The translations under genes were made by a program, and so were the position numbers. Under the pieces are notes generated by a model. It did not search any database, was not told the DNA's origin, and saw nothing but the letters and a program-made list of their open reading frames with translations. Below, piece by piece: positions 1 to 5,893 of a DNA stretch of 6,440 nt. The stretch spans positions 1 to 6,440 of the forward strand of contig PWIP01000065.1 of the NCBI GenBank assembly GCA_003560355.1, in the 5' to 3' direction. The DNA comes from Candidatus Dojkabacteria bacterium (GTDB lineage Bacteria; Patescibacteriota; Dojkabacteria; SC72; T1SED10-24). How positions within the stretch are numbered: position 1 is the stretch's first letter; each line of letters starts with the position of its first letter.

Positions 1-987
1 GAATTTTTCTGGATAGCAAGCCTTCATAGCGCTCTCTATACCCTCTTTAACATCATACCTGTCACTATGTACAATGTCTTTCGGGAAGTAGTAAAAATCT
101 TTGGACATAATTTGTGTCATAAGTTTTGCAGAATCTAGACCTGCTTCTTTCCCCTCCTTAGCCAACTTGCGCTTCATTGCAAGGCCACCTAGATAGCATA
201 CAAAACTTGGCATAGATGAAACTTTTTTTTCAATACCTAAGTACTCGTACATAGTTTTAACCATATCTGTAAATTTCATGTTGTAAGACCCTATGGGATA
301 TCTAACCCCATGTTCTCCTTTAAAAGCGGAAGCCACAACTGTCCTTGCGACATCTTTAACATGAACCATTACAGTACCACCTTTTGGTAAGTACACAGTT
401 TTCATATTTTCAAATTTACTTAAAAAAACATCCCTCCATATGGGCTTCCTCTCTGGCATACAACCAAAAATATATGGAAGTTCTAATACCATTACATCCA
501 TAATTCCTTCCTCTCCAATATCTATACAGGACTCTGCTTGTTCTACCCTAGCCTTAATATATGGATGGTTTTTAGAAAGCAAACCCTCTAAATTTCTATC
601 AAAATATGCAAAATATGAATTCATTACAACTACCCGTTTAACACCTGCATCCTTCGCAGCTTTAATAACCTTAGAACATTGAACCACTAACTTCTCATGA
701 AAAAAATCATAAGCTGGAGCCTCTGGAACCACCCTATCATCAGGACCAACGGAATACACCATTACATCATAACCCTGAAAAACTTTTGTTAGATCTTCTT
801 GGCTTTCTTCAAAAATATCCAAATCTTCAACTATCTCTATTTCCTTAGGAAACCAATCCCCCAAATCTATACTACCTCTTGAAATTGTACTCACCATAAC
901 TCCCCTTTTCAAAAATTCCAAGCAAGAATAATATCCTAAAAAACCTGTACCTCCTACAACAAAAACCTTTTGAATTGAATTTTTCAT
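1..987 (-). CDS. NAD-dependent epimerase/dehydratase-like (atypical SDR) protein, 3' end cut off by the window
   Basis: Reading the minus strand from an ATG at 987-985 gives 329 open codons that run off base 1, so only the C-terminal end is missing. Residues 12-18 read GGTGFLG after a hydrophobic beta strand (KVFVVGG). This is the glycine-rich dinucleotide-binding motif of extended and atypical SDR proteins. A second strand ends in D74-VMVYSVGP, where the family approaches the nucleotide. The usual Ser/Tyr/Lys catalytic site appears as S124, Y143 and R147 (HPYIKARVEQ), so the YxxxK lysine is an arginine. Residues 203-215 (GGTVMVHVKDVAR) match the V-H-V-x-D-V-A segment common in this superfamily. 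No signal peptide or membrane segment is evident, so it is probably cytosolic. The substrate cannot be assigned; sugar-nucleotide epimerase, reductase and regulatory NAD(P)-binding roles all remain possible. It is transcribed away from rplJ and has no visible functional link to it. A weak AGG lies 4 bases before the ATG. The superfamily call is firm, the function is not. Confidence 0.88.
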   Translation of the reverse strand, partial: MKNSIQKVFVVGGTGFLGYYSCLEFLKRGVMVSTISRGSIDLGDWFPKEIEIVEDLDIFEESQEDLTKVFQGYDVMVYSVGPDDRVVPEAPAYDFFHEKLVVQCSKVIKAAKDAGVKRVVVMNSYFAYFDRNLEGLLSKNHPYIKARVEQAESCIDIGEEGIMDVMVLELPYIFGCMPERKPIWRDVFLSKFENMKTVYLPKGGTVMVHVKDVARTVVASAFKGEHGVRYPIGSYNMKFTDMVKTMYEYLGIEKKVSSMPSFVCYLGGLAMKRKLAKEGKEAGLDSAKLMTQIMSKDFYYFPKDIVHSDRYDVKEGIESAMKACYPEKF

Positions 988-1012
988 ACAACCTAAATGT
1001 ATCATTCATTCA

Positions 1013-1041
1013 TATATATTTCAAATTTGCTTGACACTCAA
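1013..1041 (-). promoter_or_regulatory. Possible promoter of the SDR gene
   Basis: On the minus strand, TTGAGT (1041-1036) is followed after 17 bases by TATATA (1018-1013). Each hexamer matches the sigma-70 consensus at 4 of 6 positions. Transcription would start near 1006, leaving a leader of about 18 bases. An alternative pair is TTGAAA (1024-1019) and TACATT (1001-996), also 17 apart, which would give an almost leaderless transcript. The region is so AT-rich that either could arise by chance. The first pair overlaps the -35 box of the rplJ promoter by one base. Confidence 0.3.
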
Positions 1042-1059
1042 CAATGAAATACATATAAT
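1031..1059 (+). promoter_or_regulatory. Consensus sigma-70 promoter of rplJ-rplL
   Basis: TTGACA at 1031-1036 and TATAAT at 1054-1059 are both perfect consensus hexamers, separated by the optimal 17 bases. The expected start of transcription is near 1066, which leaves a leader of about 75 bases before rplJ. A promoter this strong suits ribosomal stalk proteins made in large amounts. Because the promoter sits directly before rplJ, this pair can be transcribed independently of any rplK-rplA genes, which are not visible upstream. Confidence 0.85.
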
Positions 1060-1076
1060 CCTACCATTATCAAAGA

Positions 1077-1101
1077 AACATGGTCATAGTAAATCCATGT
1101 T
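1077..1101 (+). promoter_or_regulatory. Hairpin in the rplJ leader, possible L10 autoregulatory site
   Basis: AACATGG (1077-1083) and CCATGTT (1095-1101) are perfect inverted repeats around an 11-base loop. They lie about 10 bases into the predicted rplJ transcript. In several bacteria the L10-L12 complex binds a structured rplJ leader and represses its own translation, so a structure here is expected in principle. I cannot see a clear kink-turn or the full known leader fold. A DNA operator or a chance repeat is equally possible. Confidence 0.3.
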
Positions 1102-1140
1102 AGATAATAGTTTTTCAAATAAAATTTCATAAAAATAAAG

Positions 1141-1656
1141 ATGGCTAAAAGCAAGGCCGAGAAAACTAAGTTGTTGGAACAATACAAAAAAGACCTTAAG
1201 GAAAGAAATGGATATATAATTGTTAATTCTGACAAGTTAGATAGTGATACCCTTTTCAATTTAAGGAAACAACTTAAAGAATATGGTTCTAATTTTTCAG
1301 TAATTAAAAACACAATATTTAAAATAGCTCTTCAAGAAACAAAACAACCATTAGAAACGCAAGATTTTACTGGAGCAAGTGCAATAATTACATTTGATGA
1401 CGATCCAGTAAATGCAGCAAAGTTTTTAAAACAAGCTCAAGAAGAAATGGAAATTCTTGAAGCTAGATACGGAGTTATTGAAAACGAATATGTAAATAGT
1501 GAAAGAATAATGGAATTAGCAGAAATACCTTCAAGAGATGTTCTCTACGCAAAACTTCTTGGTTCACTAAACTCTCCTCTAAGTGGAATAATGAACTCTC
1601 TTACAGGAAATGTCAAAGGATTTATTCGCTTAACTCAATCGCTATCAGAGAAATAA
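1141..1656 (+). CDS. rplJ: 50S ribosomal protein L10
   Basis: The 171-residue product is close to the usual L10 length (about 165-175). L10 binds 23S rRNA at the base of the ribosomal stalk and carries L7/L12 dimers on its C-terminal helix. The family pattern is clear. There is a basic N-terminal helix (MAKSKAEKTKLLEQYKKDL), a strand and helix with YIIVNSDKLDSDTLFNLRKQLKEYG, and NFSVIKNTIFKIAL, which matches the typical V-x-K-N-T-L segment. After these come GASAIITFDDDPVNAAKFLK and, near the end, LNSPLSGIMNSLTGNVKGF. The tail after that is short, ending LTQSLSEK, which suggests a modest number of L12 dimers. rplL follows 27 bases downstream, the classic order, and strongly supports the call. 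The start is preceded by ATAAAG with no real Shine-Dalgarno sequence, but it gives the family's normal N-terminus. A consensus promoter lies about 75 bases upstream of the ATG. Confidence 0.95.
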   Translation: MAKSKAEKTKLLEQYKKDLKERNGYIIVNSDKLDSDTLFNLRKQLKEYGSNFSVIKNTIFKIALQETKQPLETQDFTGASAIITFDDDPVNAAKFLKQAQEEMEILEARYGVIENEYVNSERIMELAEIPSRDVLYAKLLGSLNSPLSGIMNSLTGNVKGFIRLTQSLSEK

Positions 1657-1683
1657 TTTATTTAAATTTTTAATATATTTACA

Positions 1684-2097
1684 ATGGCAGAAGAAAAAAA
1701 AGACCTTCCAAAATTGACAGACAATGGTAAAAAAGTTCTTGAAATTGTTGAAAAAATGACAGTCCTAGAACTTGCCGATTTAGTCAAGGTTATGGAAGAC
1801 AAATTCGGCGTTAGTGCAGCAGCACCAGTAGCGGCAGCTGCAGCTCCAGCAGAAGCAGCACCAGCTGCAGAAGAGGAAGAAAAAACTATGTTCAATGTAG
1901 TTTTGAAAGACGCAGGAGCAAACAAAATTAACGTCATTAAAGCTGTAAGGGAAATCAATCCTGACTTAGGTCTAAAGGAAGCAAAAGATGTTGTAGAATC
2001 AACACCTCAAACACTAAAGGAGGAAGTGAAGAAAGAAGAAGCAGAAGAAATGAAAAAGAAGCTTGAAGAGGCTGGTGCTAAAGCAGAATTGGAGTAA
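1684..2097 (+). CDS. rplL: 50S ribosomal protein L7/L12
   Basis: This is the mobile stalk protein that recruits and stimulates the translation GTPases (EF-Tu, EF-G, IF2). It is 137 residues long, somewhat above the usual 120-125. The N-terminal dimerisation domain (about 15-43) contains [19 protein letters not shown], close to the family consensus. A flexible hinge of Ala, Pro and Glu follows (about 44-66). The globular C-terminal domain (68-137) has [20 protein letters not shown] and [11 protein letters not shown], the conserved surface that contacts elongation factors. The extra length comes from a charged N-terminal extension ([16 protein letters not shown]) and a slightly long hinge. The hinge is locally GC-rich because of its GCA/GCT/GCC alanine codons. 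There is no Shine-Dalgarno sequence before the ATG, only A/T-rich sequence. That is notable because L12 must be made at several times the level of L10. It is co-transcribed with rplJ. Confidence 0.97.
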   Translation: MAEEKKDLPKLTDNGKKVLEIVEKMTVLELADLVKVMEDKFGVSAAAPVAAAAAPAEAAPAAEEEEKTMFNVVLKDAGANKINVIKAVREINPDLGLKEAKDVVESTPQTLKEEVKKEEAEEMKKKLEEAGAKAELE

Positions 2098-2127
2098 GAC
2101 GAAGTTTACGACAAAATTCCTTTAAAA

Positions 2128-2156
2128 TTGACAATGTAGCGAGTATGGAATAAAAT
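2128..2156 (+). promoter_or_regulatory. Sigma-70 type promoter of lemA-htpX
   Basis: TTGACA (2128-2133, perfect) and TAAAAT (2151-2156, five of six) are separated by exactly 17 bases. Transcription would begin near 2163, giving a short leader of about 23 bases that carries the lemA Shine-Dalgarno. A short palindrome, ATGGA (2145-2149) and TCCAT (2156-2160) with a 6-base loop, overlaps the -10 box. It could be an operator but is short enough to be chance. No rho-independent terminator is visible between rplL and this promoter, so read-through from rplJ-rplL is also likely. Confidence 0.75.
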
Positions 2157-2173
2157 CCATTAGTTAAATTTTT

Positions 2174-2180
2174 AAAGGAA
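2174..2180 (+). promoter_or_regulatory. Shine-Dalgarno sequence of lemA
   Basis: AAAGGAA ends 5 bases before the lemA ATG, a good distance for pairing with the 16S rRNA 3' end. It fixes the lemA start, and it contrasts with rplJ, rplL and htpX, which lack such a sequence. Confidence 0.75.
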
Positions 2181-2185
2181 AAACT

Positions 2186-2749
2186 ATGACAACGCTTTTT
2201 ATCATTATTGGAATTGTTGTACTATTGCTAATTTTTGTTGTAGGACTATACAACAGATTAGTAGTACTCAAAAAAAGAAGTCAGGAGGCATGGTCTGATA
2301 TCAACGCCCAGTTAAAGAGAAGGTATGACCTCATACCCAATTTAATAGAGACTGTTAAAGGATTTGCTTCTCACGAAAAAGAAGTTTTCACAAAAGTTAC
2401 AGAGGCAAGAGCAAAAGCAATGAATGCTCAAGATCCTAAAGAAAAAGCAGAGGCTGAAAATATGCTCTCCTCTACTTTGAAATCTCTTTTCGCCGTTTCT
2501 GAAAATTATCCTGATGTTAAATCATCAAAAAACTTTCTAGAACTCCAGAGAGAATTGAGAGATACCGAAGACAAGATTCTCTCCTCAAGAAGATTTTACA
2601 ATTCTGTAGTTAGAGATTACAACATTGCAATTACCAAATTTCCAGCACTACTCATTGCTAATAGCTTGGGTTTTGAAAAGAAAGACTTCTTTGAATTAGA
2701 CGAAGAAGAACTGGAAGTTGTTAAAAAAGCTCCAGAAGTTAAATTTTAG
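2186..2749 (+). CDS. lemA: LemA family membrane protein
   Basis: The product is 187 residues, the normal LemA length (about 180-200). One hydrophobic helix (about residues 4-21) is followed at once by YNRLVVLKKRSQEAW, so the protein has a short outer N-terminus and a long helical cytoplasmic or peripheral domain. Diagnostic LemA stretches are RSQEAWSDINAQLKRRYDL followed by IPNLIETVKG (about 32-60), LQRELRDTEDKILSSRRFYN (about 120-139) and VRDYNIAITKFPALLIANSLGF (about 142-163). The family is widespread, forms a helical bundle, and has no settled biochemical role. The immediate neighbour htpX begins 10 bases after the stop, a recurrent pairing in bacteria that suggests a shared role in membrane protein quality control. 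The C-terminus is acidic, then basic (ELDEEELEVVKKAPEVKF). It has its own promoter and the clear Shine-Dalgarno at 2174-2180. Family assignment is secure. Confidence 0.95.
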   Translation: MTTLFIIIGIVVLLLIFVVGLYNRLVVLKKRSQEAWSDINAQLKRRYDLIPNLIETVKGFASHEKEVFTKVTEARAKAMNAQDPKEKAEAENMLSSTLKSLFAVSENYPDVKSSKNFLELQRELRDTEDKILSSRRFYNSVVRDYNIAITKFPALLIANSLGFEKKDFFELDEEELEVVKKAPEVKF

Positions 2750-2759
2750 ATTTTAGTCA

Positions 2760-3650
2760 ATGGCAAATTTATACAACGTTGCGGATTCTAATATTCGCAG
2801 AACGTATTTTTTAATTACAATATTTTTAATCCTGGTAATTCTCTTCGGATTATTAATAAGTTATGCTCTTGATAGCATAATAATCCTCTTTATTGCCGTA
2901 ATATATGCAATCGGTTCTGTCATTGCGAGCTATTGGTGGTCAGACAAAATAATTCTAAATATGTTCAATGCCAAAGAAATACAAAAAAAAGACAATCCAG
3001 AACTATTCAGACTCGTAGAGAATTTATGTATTACTGCAGGACTACCAATGCCAAAAATATATATATTAAACGAAAAACAACCCAATGCTTTTGCAACAGG
3101 TCGTAATCCAGATAATTCTGTGATTGCATTTACAACAGGATTATTAGAAAAACTTGAAAGAACAGAACTGGAGGGAGTAATCGCACATGAGCTATCACAC
3201 ATTAAAAACAGAGATATTCTCATAGGTTCAGTTGTAGTTGTTTTAGTCGCTGTAATAGCGGTGTTGGCAAGAATATATATTAGAACTTCTTTTTGGAGCA
3301 GCAGAGGAAGAGGAAGAGGAAATGAAATATTTCTCCTACTTGGGATAATAGCTGCAATACTTCTACCCTTCATAGCAACAATAATTAGATTAGCAATTTC
3401 AAGAAAAAGAGAATTCTTGGCCGATGCATCAGCTGCACTTTTAACAAGATATCCAGAAGGATTAGCAAATGCTCTTGAAAAGATTTCAAAAGATAGCAAC
3501 CCTATGAAACAAGCACATGAACAAACAGCATCTCATTTATTCATATCTTCTCCCCTTAAAGGACAAGAAAAGGTTACTTGGTTTAACAAACTCTTTATGA
3601 CCCATCCTCCTGTCAAAGAAAGGATAGCTGCTCTTCAGGGACAAAAGTAA
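2760..3650 (+). CDS. htpX: HtpX-type membrane zinc metalloprotease (M48 family)
   Basis: The 296-residue product matches the usual HtpX length of about 280-300. HtpX is a membrane endopeptidase that cuts damaged or misassembled membrane proteins on the cytoplasmic side. Two hydrophobic helices lie near the N-terminus (about 15-35 and 38-58). The zinc site is HELSH at residues 143-147 (HExxH, catalytic Glu144), with the third ligand Glu218 in SRKREFLADA. Other family marks are GLPMPKIYI and NAFATGRNP (95-117), and the C-terminal THPPVKERIAAL (281-292). Two further hydrophobic stretches (about 154-171 and 189-212) flank a loop rich in Arg-Gly (SSRGRGRGNE). All catalytic residues are present, so the enzyme should be active. 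It starts 10 bases after lemA with no Shine-Dalgarno, which suggests translational coupling or re-initiation. The start chosen gives the conserved short N-terminal segment before the first helix. Confidence 0.96.
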   Translation: MANLYNVADSNIRRTYFLITIFLILVILFGLLISYALDSIIILFIAVIYAIGSVIASYWWSDKIILNMFNAKEIQKKDNPELFRLVENLCITAGLPMPKIYILNEKQPNAFATGRNPDNSVIAFTTGLLEKLERTELEGVIAHELSHIKNRDILIGSVVVVLVAVIAVLARIYIRTSFWSSRGRGRGNEIFLLLGIIAAILLPFIATIIRLAISRKREFLADASAALLTRYPEGLANALEKISKDSNPMKQAHEQTASHLFISSPLKGQEKVTWFNKLFMTHPPVKERIAALQGQK

Positions 3651-3696
3651 AATCGCTACGAAAAAAAGACTCTTTCTTTTGTATCAGCTAGTGTAA

Positions 3697-3702
3697 TATA
3701 AT
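3697..3702 (+). promoter_or_regulatory. Probable -10 box of the membrane protein/ATP-grasp operon
   Basis: TATAAT is a perfect -10 hexamer placed about 32 bases before the ATG at 3735. It implies a transcription start near 3709 and a leader of about 26 bases, much like that of lemA. The matching -35 position (3674-3679, TTCTTT) is poor and there is no extended -10 TG. The promoter may therefore be weak or activator-dependent. Read-through from lemA-htpX is also possible because no convincing terminator follows htpX. Confidence 0.5.
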
Positions 3703-3720
3703 GTAGGGATTAAATTTTAA

Positions 3721-3727
3721 AGGAAGG
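3721..3727 (+). promoter_or_regulatory. Shine-Dalgarno sequence of the seven-helix membrane protein gene
   Basis: AGGAAGG ends 7 bases before the ATG at 3735. It is the strongest ribosome binding site in the window and settles the start codon. Confidence 0.8.
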
Positions 3728-3734
3728 AAATATT

Positions 3735-4400
3735 ATGGAAGAAGTAAATATCATTCTCAGTTGGATAAAGGATTCAGTAATAACAGAAGAAATCTTAATA
3801 TTCATGCTTTTCATCCCCATAATAGCGACACTCGTGAATGTCTCCAGATATGTTATAGGGTTTAGAACCTTTGGAATTTATGCACCAATGACACTTGCAT
3901 TTGCATATGTTTTTACTGGACTTCGCTTCGGTTTACTAGTAACCCTAGCCGTAGTTATATCATCCCTACTATCGTATTCTCTACTTAAACAAGTAAGAAT
4001 GCACTATCTTTCAAGAATCACAATAAACTATATCTTCATCACATTTATTCTTCTAGGGGTATTAATAGTAAACGAGCTCTCTCCATGGTCCATAACAACA
4101 GACCATCACCAAATTTCAACTGTACCACCTCTTGGAATAATACTAATTGCTGCACTTTCAGATTTTTTTGTAAAGGAATACGTAAAAAAAGACTTTCTAA
4201 CAACAATACGCTCACTAATTGAAACTATAATGATAGGTGTCATTGGTTGGTTTCTTTTACAATCTCAAAATTTGCAACAATTTCTTGTACAAAACATCTG
4301 GATTAACATTCCCATACTACTTCTAAACCTACTTATAGGACAATACAAGGAATTAAGATTCAAAGATTTTTTCAGATTTAAGAAAATATCAGAAGAGTAA
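3735..4400 (+). CDS. Seven-transmembrane protein related to the module usually fused to inactive transglutaminase (7TM_transglut-like)
   Basis: The product is 221 residues and very hydrophobic. Approximate membrane segments are 20-36, 48-62, 65-85, 97-113, 128-145, 160-176 and 189-203, giving six or seven helices. The stretch IPIIATLVNVSRYVIGFRTF then GIYAPMTLAFAYVFTGLRFG (27-66) resembles the conserved start of the 7TM domain that commonly follows an inactive transglutaminase domain. That family has an R-x-x-I-G-x-x-T-F-G-x-x-x-P-x-x-x-A pattern. Here the protein is only the membrane module; no transglutaminase-like domain is encoded in the window. In other bacteria this module is found beside a RimK-related ATP-grasp ligase and a RimB/retropepsin-like protein. 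The next gene, one base downstream, encodes exactly those two domains fused, which supports the assignment. The substrate or transported molecule is unknown. The strong ribosome binding site at 3721-3727 fixes the start. Confidence 0.8.
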   Translation: MEEVNIILSWIKDSVITEEILIFMLFIPIIATLVNVSRYVIGFRTFGIYAPMTLAFAYVFTGLRFGLLVTLAVVISSLLSYSLLKQVRMHYLSRITINYIFITFILLGVLIVNELSPWSITTDHHQISTVPPLGIILIAALSDFFVKEYVKKDFLTTIRSLIETIMIGVIGWFLLQSQNLQQFLVQNIWINIPILLLNLLIGQYKELRFKDFFRFKKISEE

Positions 4401-4401
4401 A

Positions 4402-5877
4402 ATGCCAATACAAGTGGGTAAATACAAAACAATACTTGGTATAAATAGGCGTAATCAGGAATACATTCGTCCTTACAATCCTTTAAGTTCAAAAAAAATC
4501 TCGGATAACAAAATCTTAACCAAGAGATTATTGGCAAAGGCCGATATTAAAACACCTAAAACTATTAAAATAATACGTACAAAAAAACAATTAGATTTCT
4601 TTGACTGGGAATCTCTACCTAAAAGCTTTGTAGTGAAACCAAACCGTGGAACTGGGGGCAACGGCATTATAGTTTTTTATGGCAGAAAAAAGGGACAAAC
4701 AGCCTGGATTAGATCCAATCACAAAGTTATGAATAAAGAACAACTCAGAATTCATTTTGAAAAAATTCTTGATGGATCCTTCTCCATGGGTGATTCAAAA
4801 GACATTGTAATAATAGAAGAAAGGATTCTAAACCACAGTACATTAAAAAAATATTCCTTCAGAGGAGTACCTGATATAAGGTTAATTATTTTTAATAAAG
4901 TACCTGTGATGGCAATGATACGTTTCCCTACCAAAATATCCGATGGAAAAGCAAACTTACATTCTGGAGGAATTTGTGTAGGAATTAATATCGCAACAGG
5001 AATAACTACTAATGCAATACAATTAAAGAAAAAATCTATTCTGGAAAATACATATTCAAAAGTTCAATATACAACTGATTTTCAAGAAAACTTACCTCTG
5101 GAAGGTATAGAGATACCACACTGGGACAAAGTTTTAGAAATAGCCATTAGATGTCAAGAAATTTCAAATATTGGCTTTTTGGGTGTTGATATAGCGATAG
5201 ATGAAAATAACGGACCATTAGTTTTTGAACTAAACTCTAGACCAGGGCTTGGTATACAAATGGCAAATAATATCGGATTAAGACCCAGATTAGAAAGATT
5301 AAAAGGCATAGAATCTCTTTCCATCAAAAGAGCAATTAGACTAGGCAAAACCCTCTTTGGAGGAGAAGTTGACGAATGTATTCAATTTGCAAGTGGAAAA
5401 CAAATACTTGGTTTAATTGAAAAGGTTGTAGTGCATTACAATGCAAAAAATTCAATTAAACCAAAAAAACAAAAGGACAAATTTCAAACAGTAAATGCCC
5501 TACTCAGCACCGGTATTTTAACCTCAAGAATAGACGAAGGCCTTGCAAAAAGGATGGGATATGAAGAAGCTATAAGTTACTTTAATTCACTAAATATACC
5601 TCCTTCCTTTGAAACTATTGAAGAAGCGAAAAAATATTCTAAAAAACTAAAAATTGATTACAAAAACCATCCCGAAATATCAAAACCAGCAGCTATCGTT
5701 GAGAGTGCCAAAGCAAAGGTAAAACCCTCTATACTACTAGAAATTCAGATAAATGGTGACTCAAAAGAAATAGAGGCAATAGTAAGCACACAAAAGGACA
5801 CTATATACCCAATACTATTCGGTCGCAAGGAATTAAAAGAATACTTAATAGATCCTGGTAAAACTTTTGTTAAATAA
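4402..5877 (+). CDS. RimK-related ATP-grasp ligase (alpha-L-glutamate ligase-like) fused to a degenerate RimB/retropepsin-like domain
   Basis: This 491-residue protein has two parts. Residues 1 to about 320 are an ATP-grasp ligase of the alpha-L-glutamate ligase-related type. ILGINRRNQEYIRPYNPL (11-28) and DNKILTKRLL (35-44) form the N-terminal lobe signature. FVVKPNRGTGGNGII (76-90) is the ATP lysine and glycine loop, and IRFPTKISDGKANLHSGG (173-190) is typical of this subfamily. GVDIAIDENNGPLVFELNSR then PGLG (261-284) holds the magnesium and ATP ligands Asp263, Glu276 and Asn278. Such enzymes join a carboxylate to an amine through an acyl phosphate. Residues about 334-491 resemble the RimB/retropepsin-like fold: ILGLIEKVVV, then NALLSTGILTSRIDEGLAKRMGY, and a closing YPILFGRKELKEYLIDPGKTF. 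In the family the second segment carries DTGA; here it is STGI, so the catalytic Asp is absent. The gene starts one base after the membrane protein gene with only a weak GAAGAG site, implying translational coupling. The ligase call is strong. The second domain is inferred from motif order. Confidence 0.88.
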   Translation: MPIQVGKYKTILGINRRNQEYIRPYNPLSSKKISDNKILTKRLLAKADIKTPKTIKIIRTKKQLDFFDWESLPKSFVVKPNRGTGGNGIIVFYGRKKGQTAWIRSNHKVMNKEQLRIHFEKILDGSFSMGDSKDIVIIEERILNHSTLKKYSFRGVPDIRLIIFNKVPVMAMIRFPTKISDGKANLHSGGICVGINIATGITTNAIQLKKKSILENTYSKVQYTTDFQENLPLEGIEIPHWDKVLEIAIRCQEISNIGFLGVDIAIDENNGPLVFELNSRPGLGIQMANNIGLRPRLERLKGIESLSIKRAIRLGKTLFGGEVDECIQFASGKQILGLIEKVVVHYNAKNSIKPKKQKDKFQTVNALLSTGILTSRIDEGLAKRMGYEEAISYFNSLNIPPSFETIEEAKKYSKKLKIDYKNHPEISKPAAIVESAKAKVKPSILLEIQINGDSKEIEAIVSTQKDTIYPILFGRKELKEYLIDPGKTFVK

Positions 5878-5893
5878 AATTTGGATTAAATAT

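Noticed and set aside
440..682. Plus-strand open frame of 80 codons
   Set aside because: It lies wholly antisense to the SDR gene, whose protein has clear family motifs. The product of this frame resembles nothing and has no ribosome binding site.
1038..1313. Minus-strand open frame of 91 codons across the rplJ start and promoter
   Set aside because: It overlaps the L10 coding sequence and the consensus promoter. Its Phe/Leu-rich product reflects the complement of A-rich DNA.
1815..1880. GC-rich, repetitive patch within rplL
   Set aside because: This is the normal Ala/Pro/Glu hinge of L7/L12, made of alanine codons, and not an inserted or foreign segment.
3297..3327. Short GAGGAA repeat in htpX encoding an Arg-Gly loop
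   Set aside because: HtpX homologues often carry a variable Gly/Arg-rich loop between these helices. Three short units do not make a meaningful repeat.
2930..3499. Long minus-strand open frame of 189 codons opposite htpX
   Set aside because: htpX on the other strand has a complete zinc site and conserved C-terminus. The antisense product is low in recognisable features, so it is a shadow frame.
3660..3680. Possible rho-independent terminator after htpX (A-run, GAC, then a T-rich run)
   Set aside because: The foldable stem has a single G-C pair, an internal mismatch and a 3-base loop, so it would be too unstable to stop transcription. It may simply be the A- and T-rich upstream part of the next promoter.
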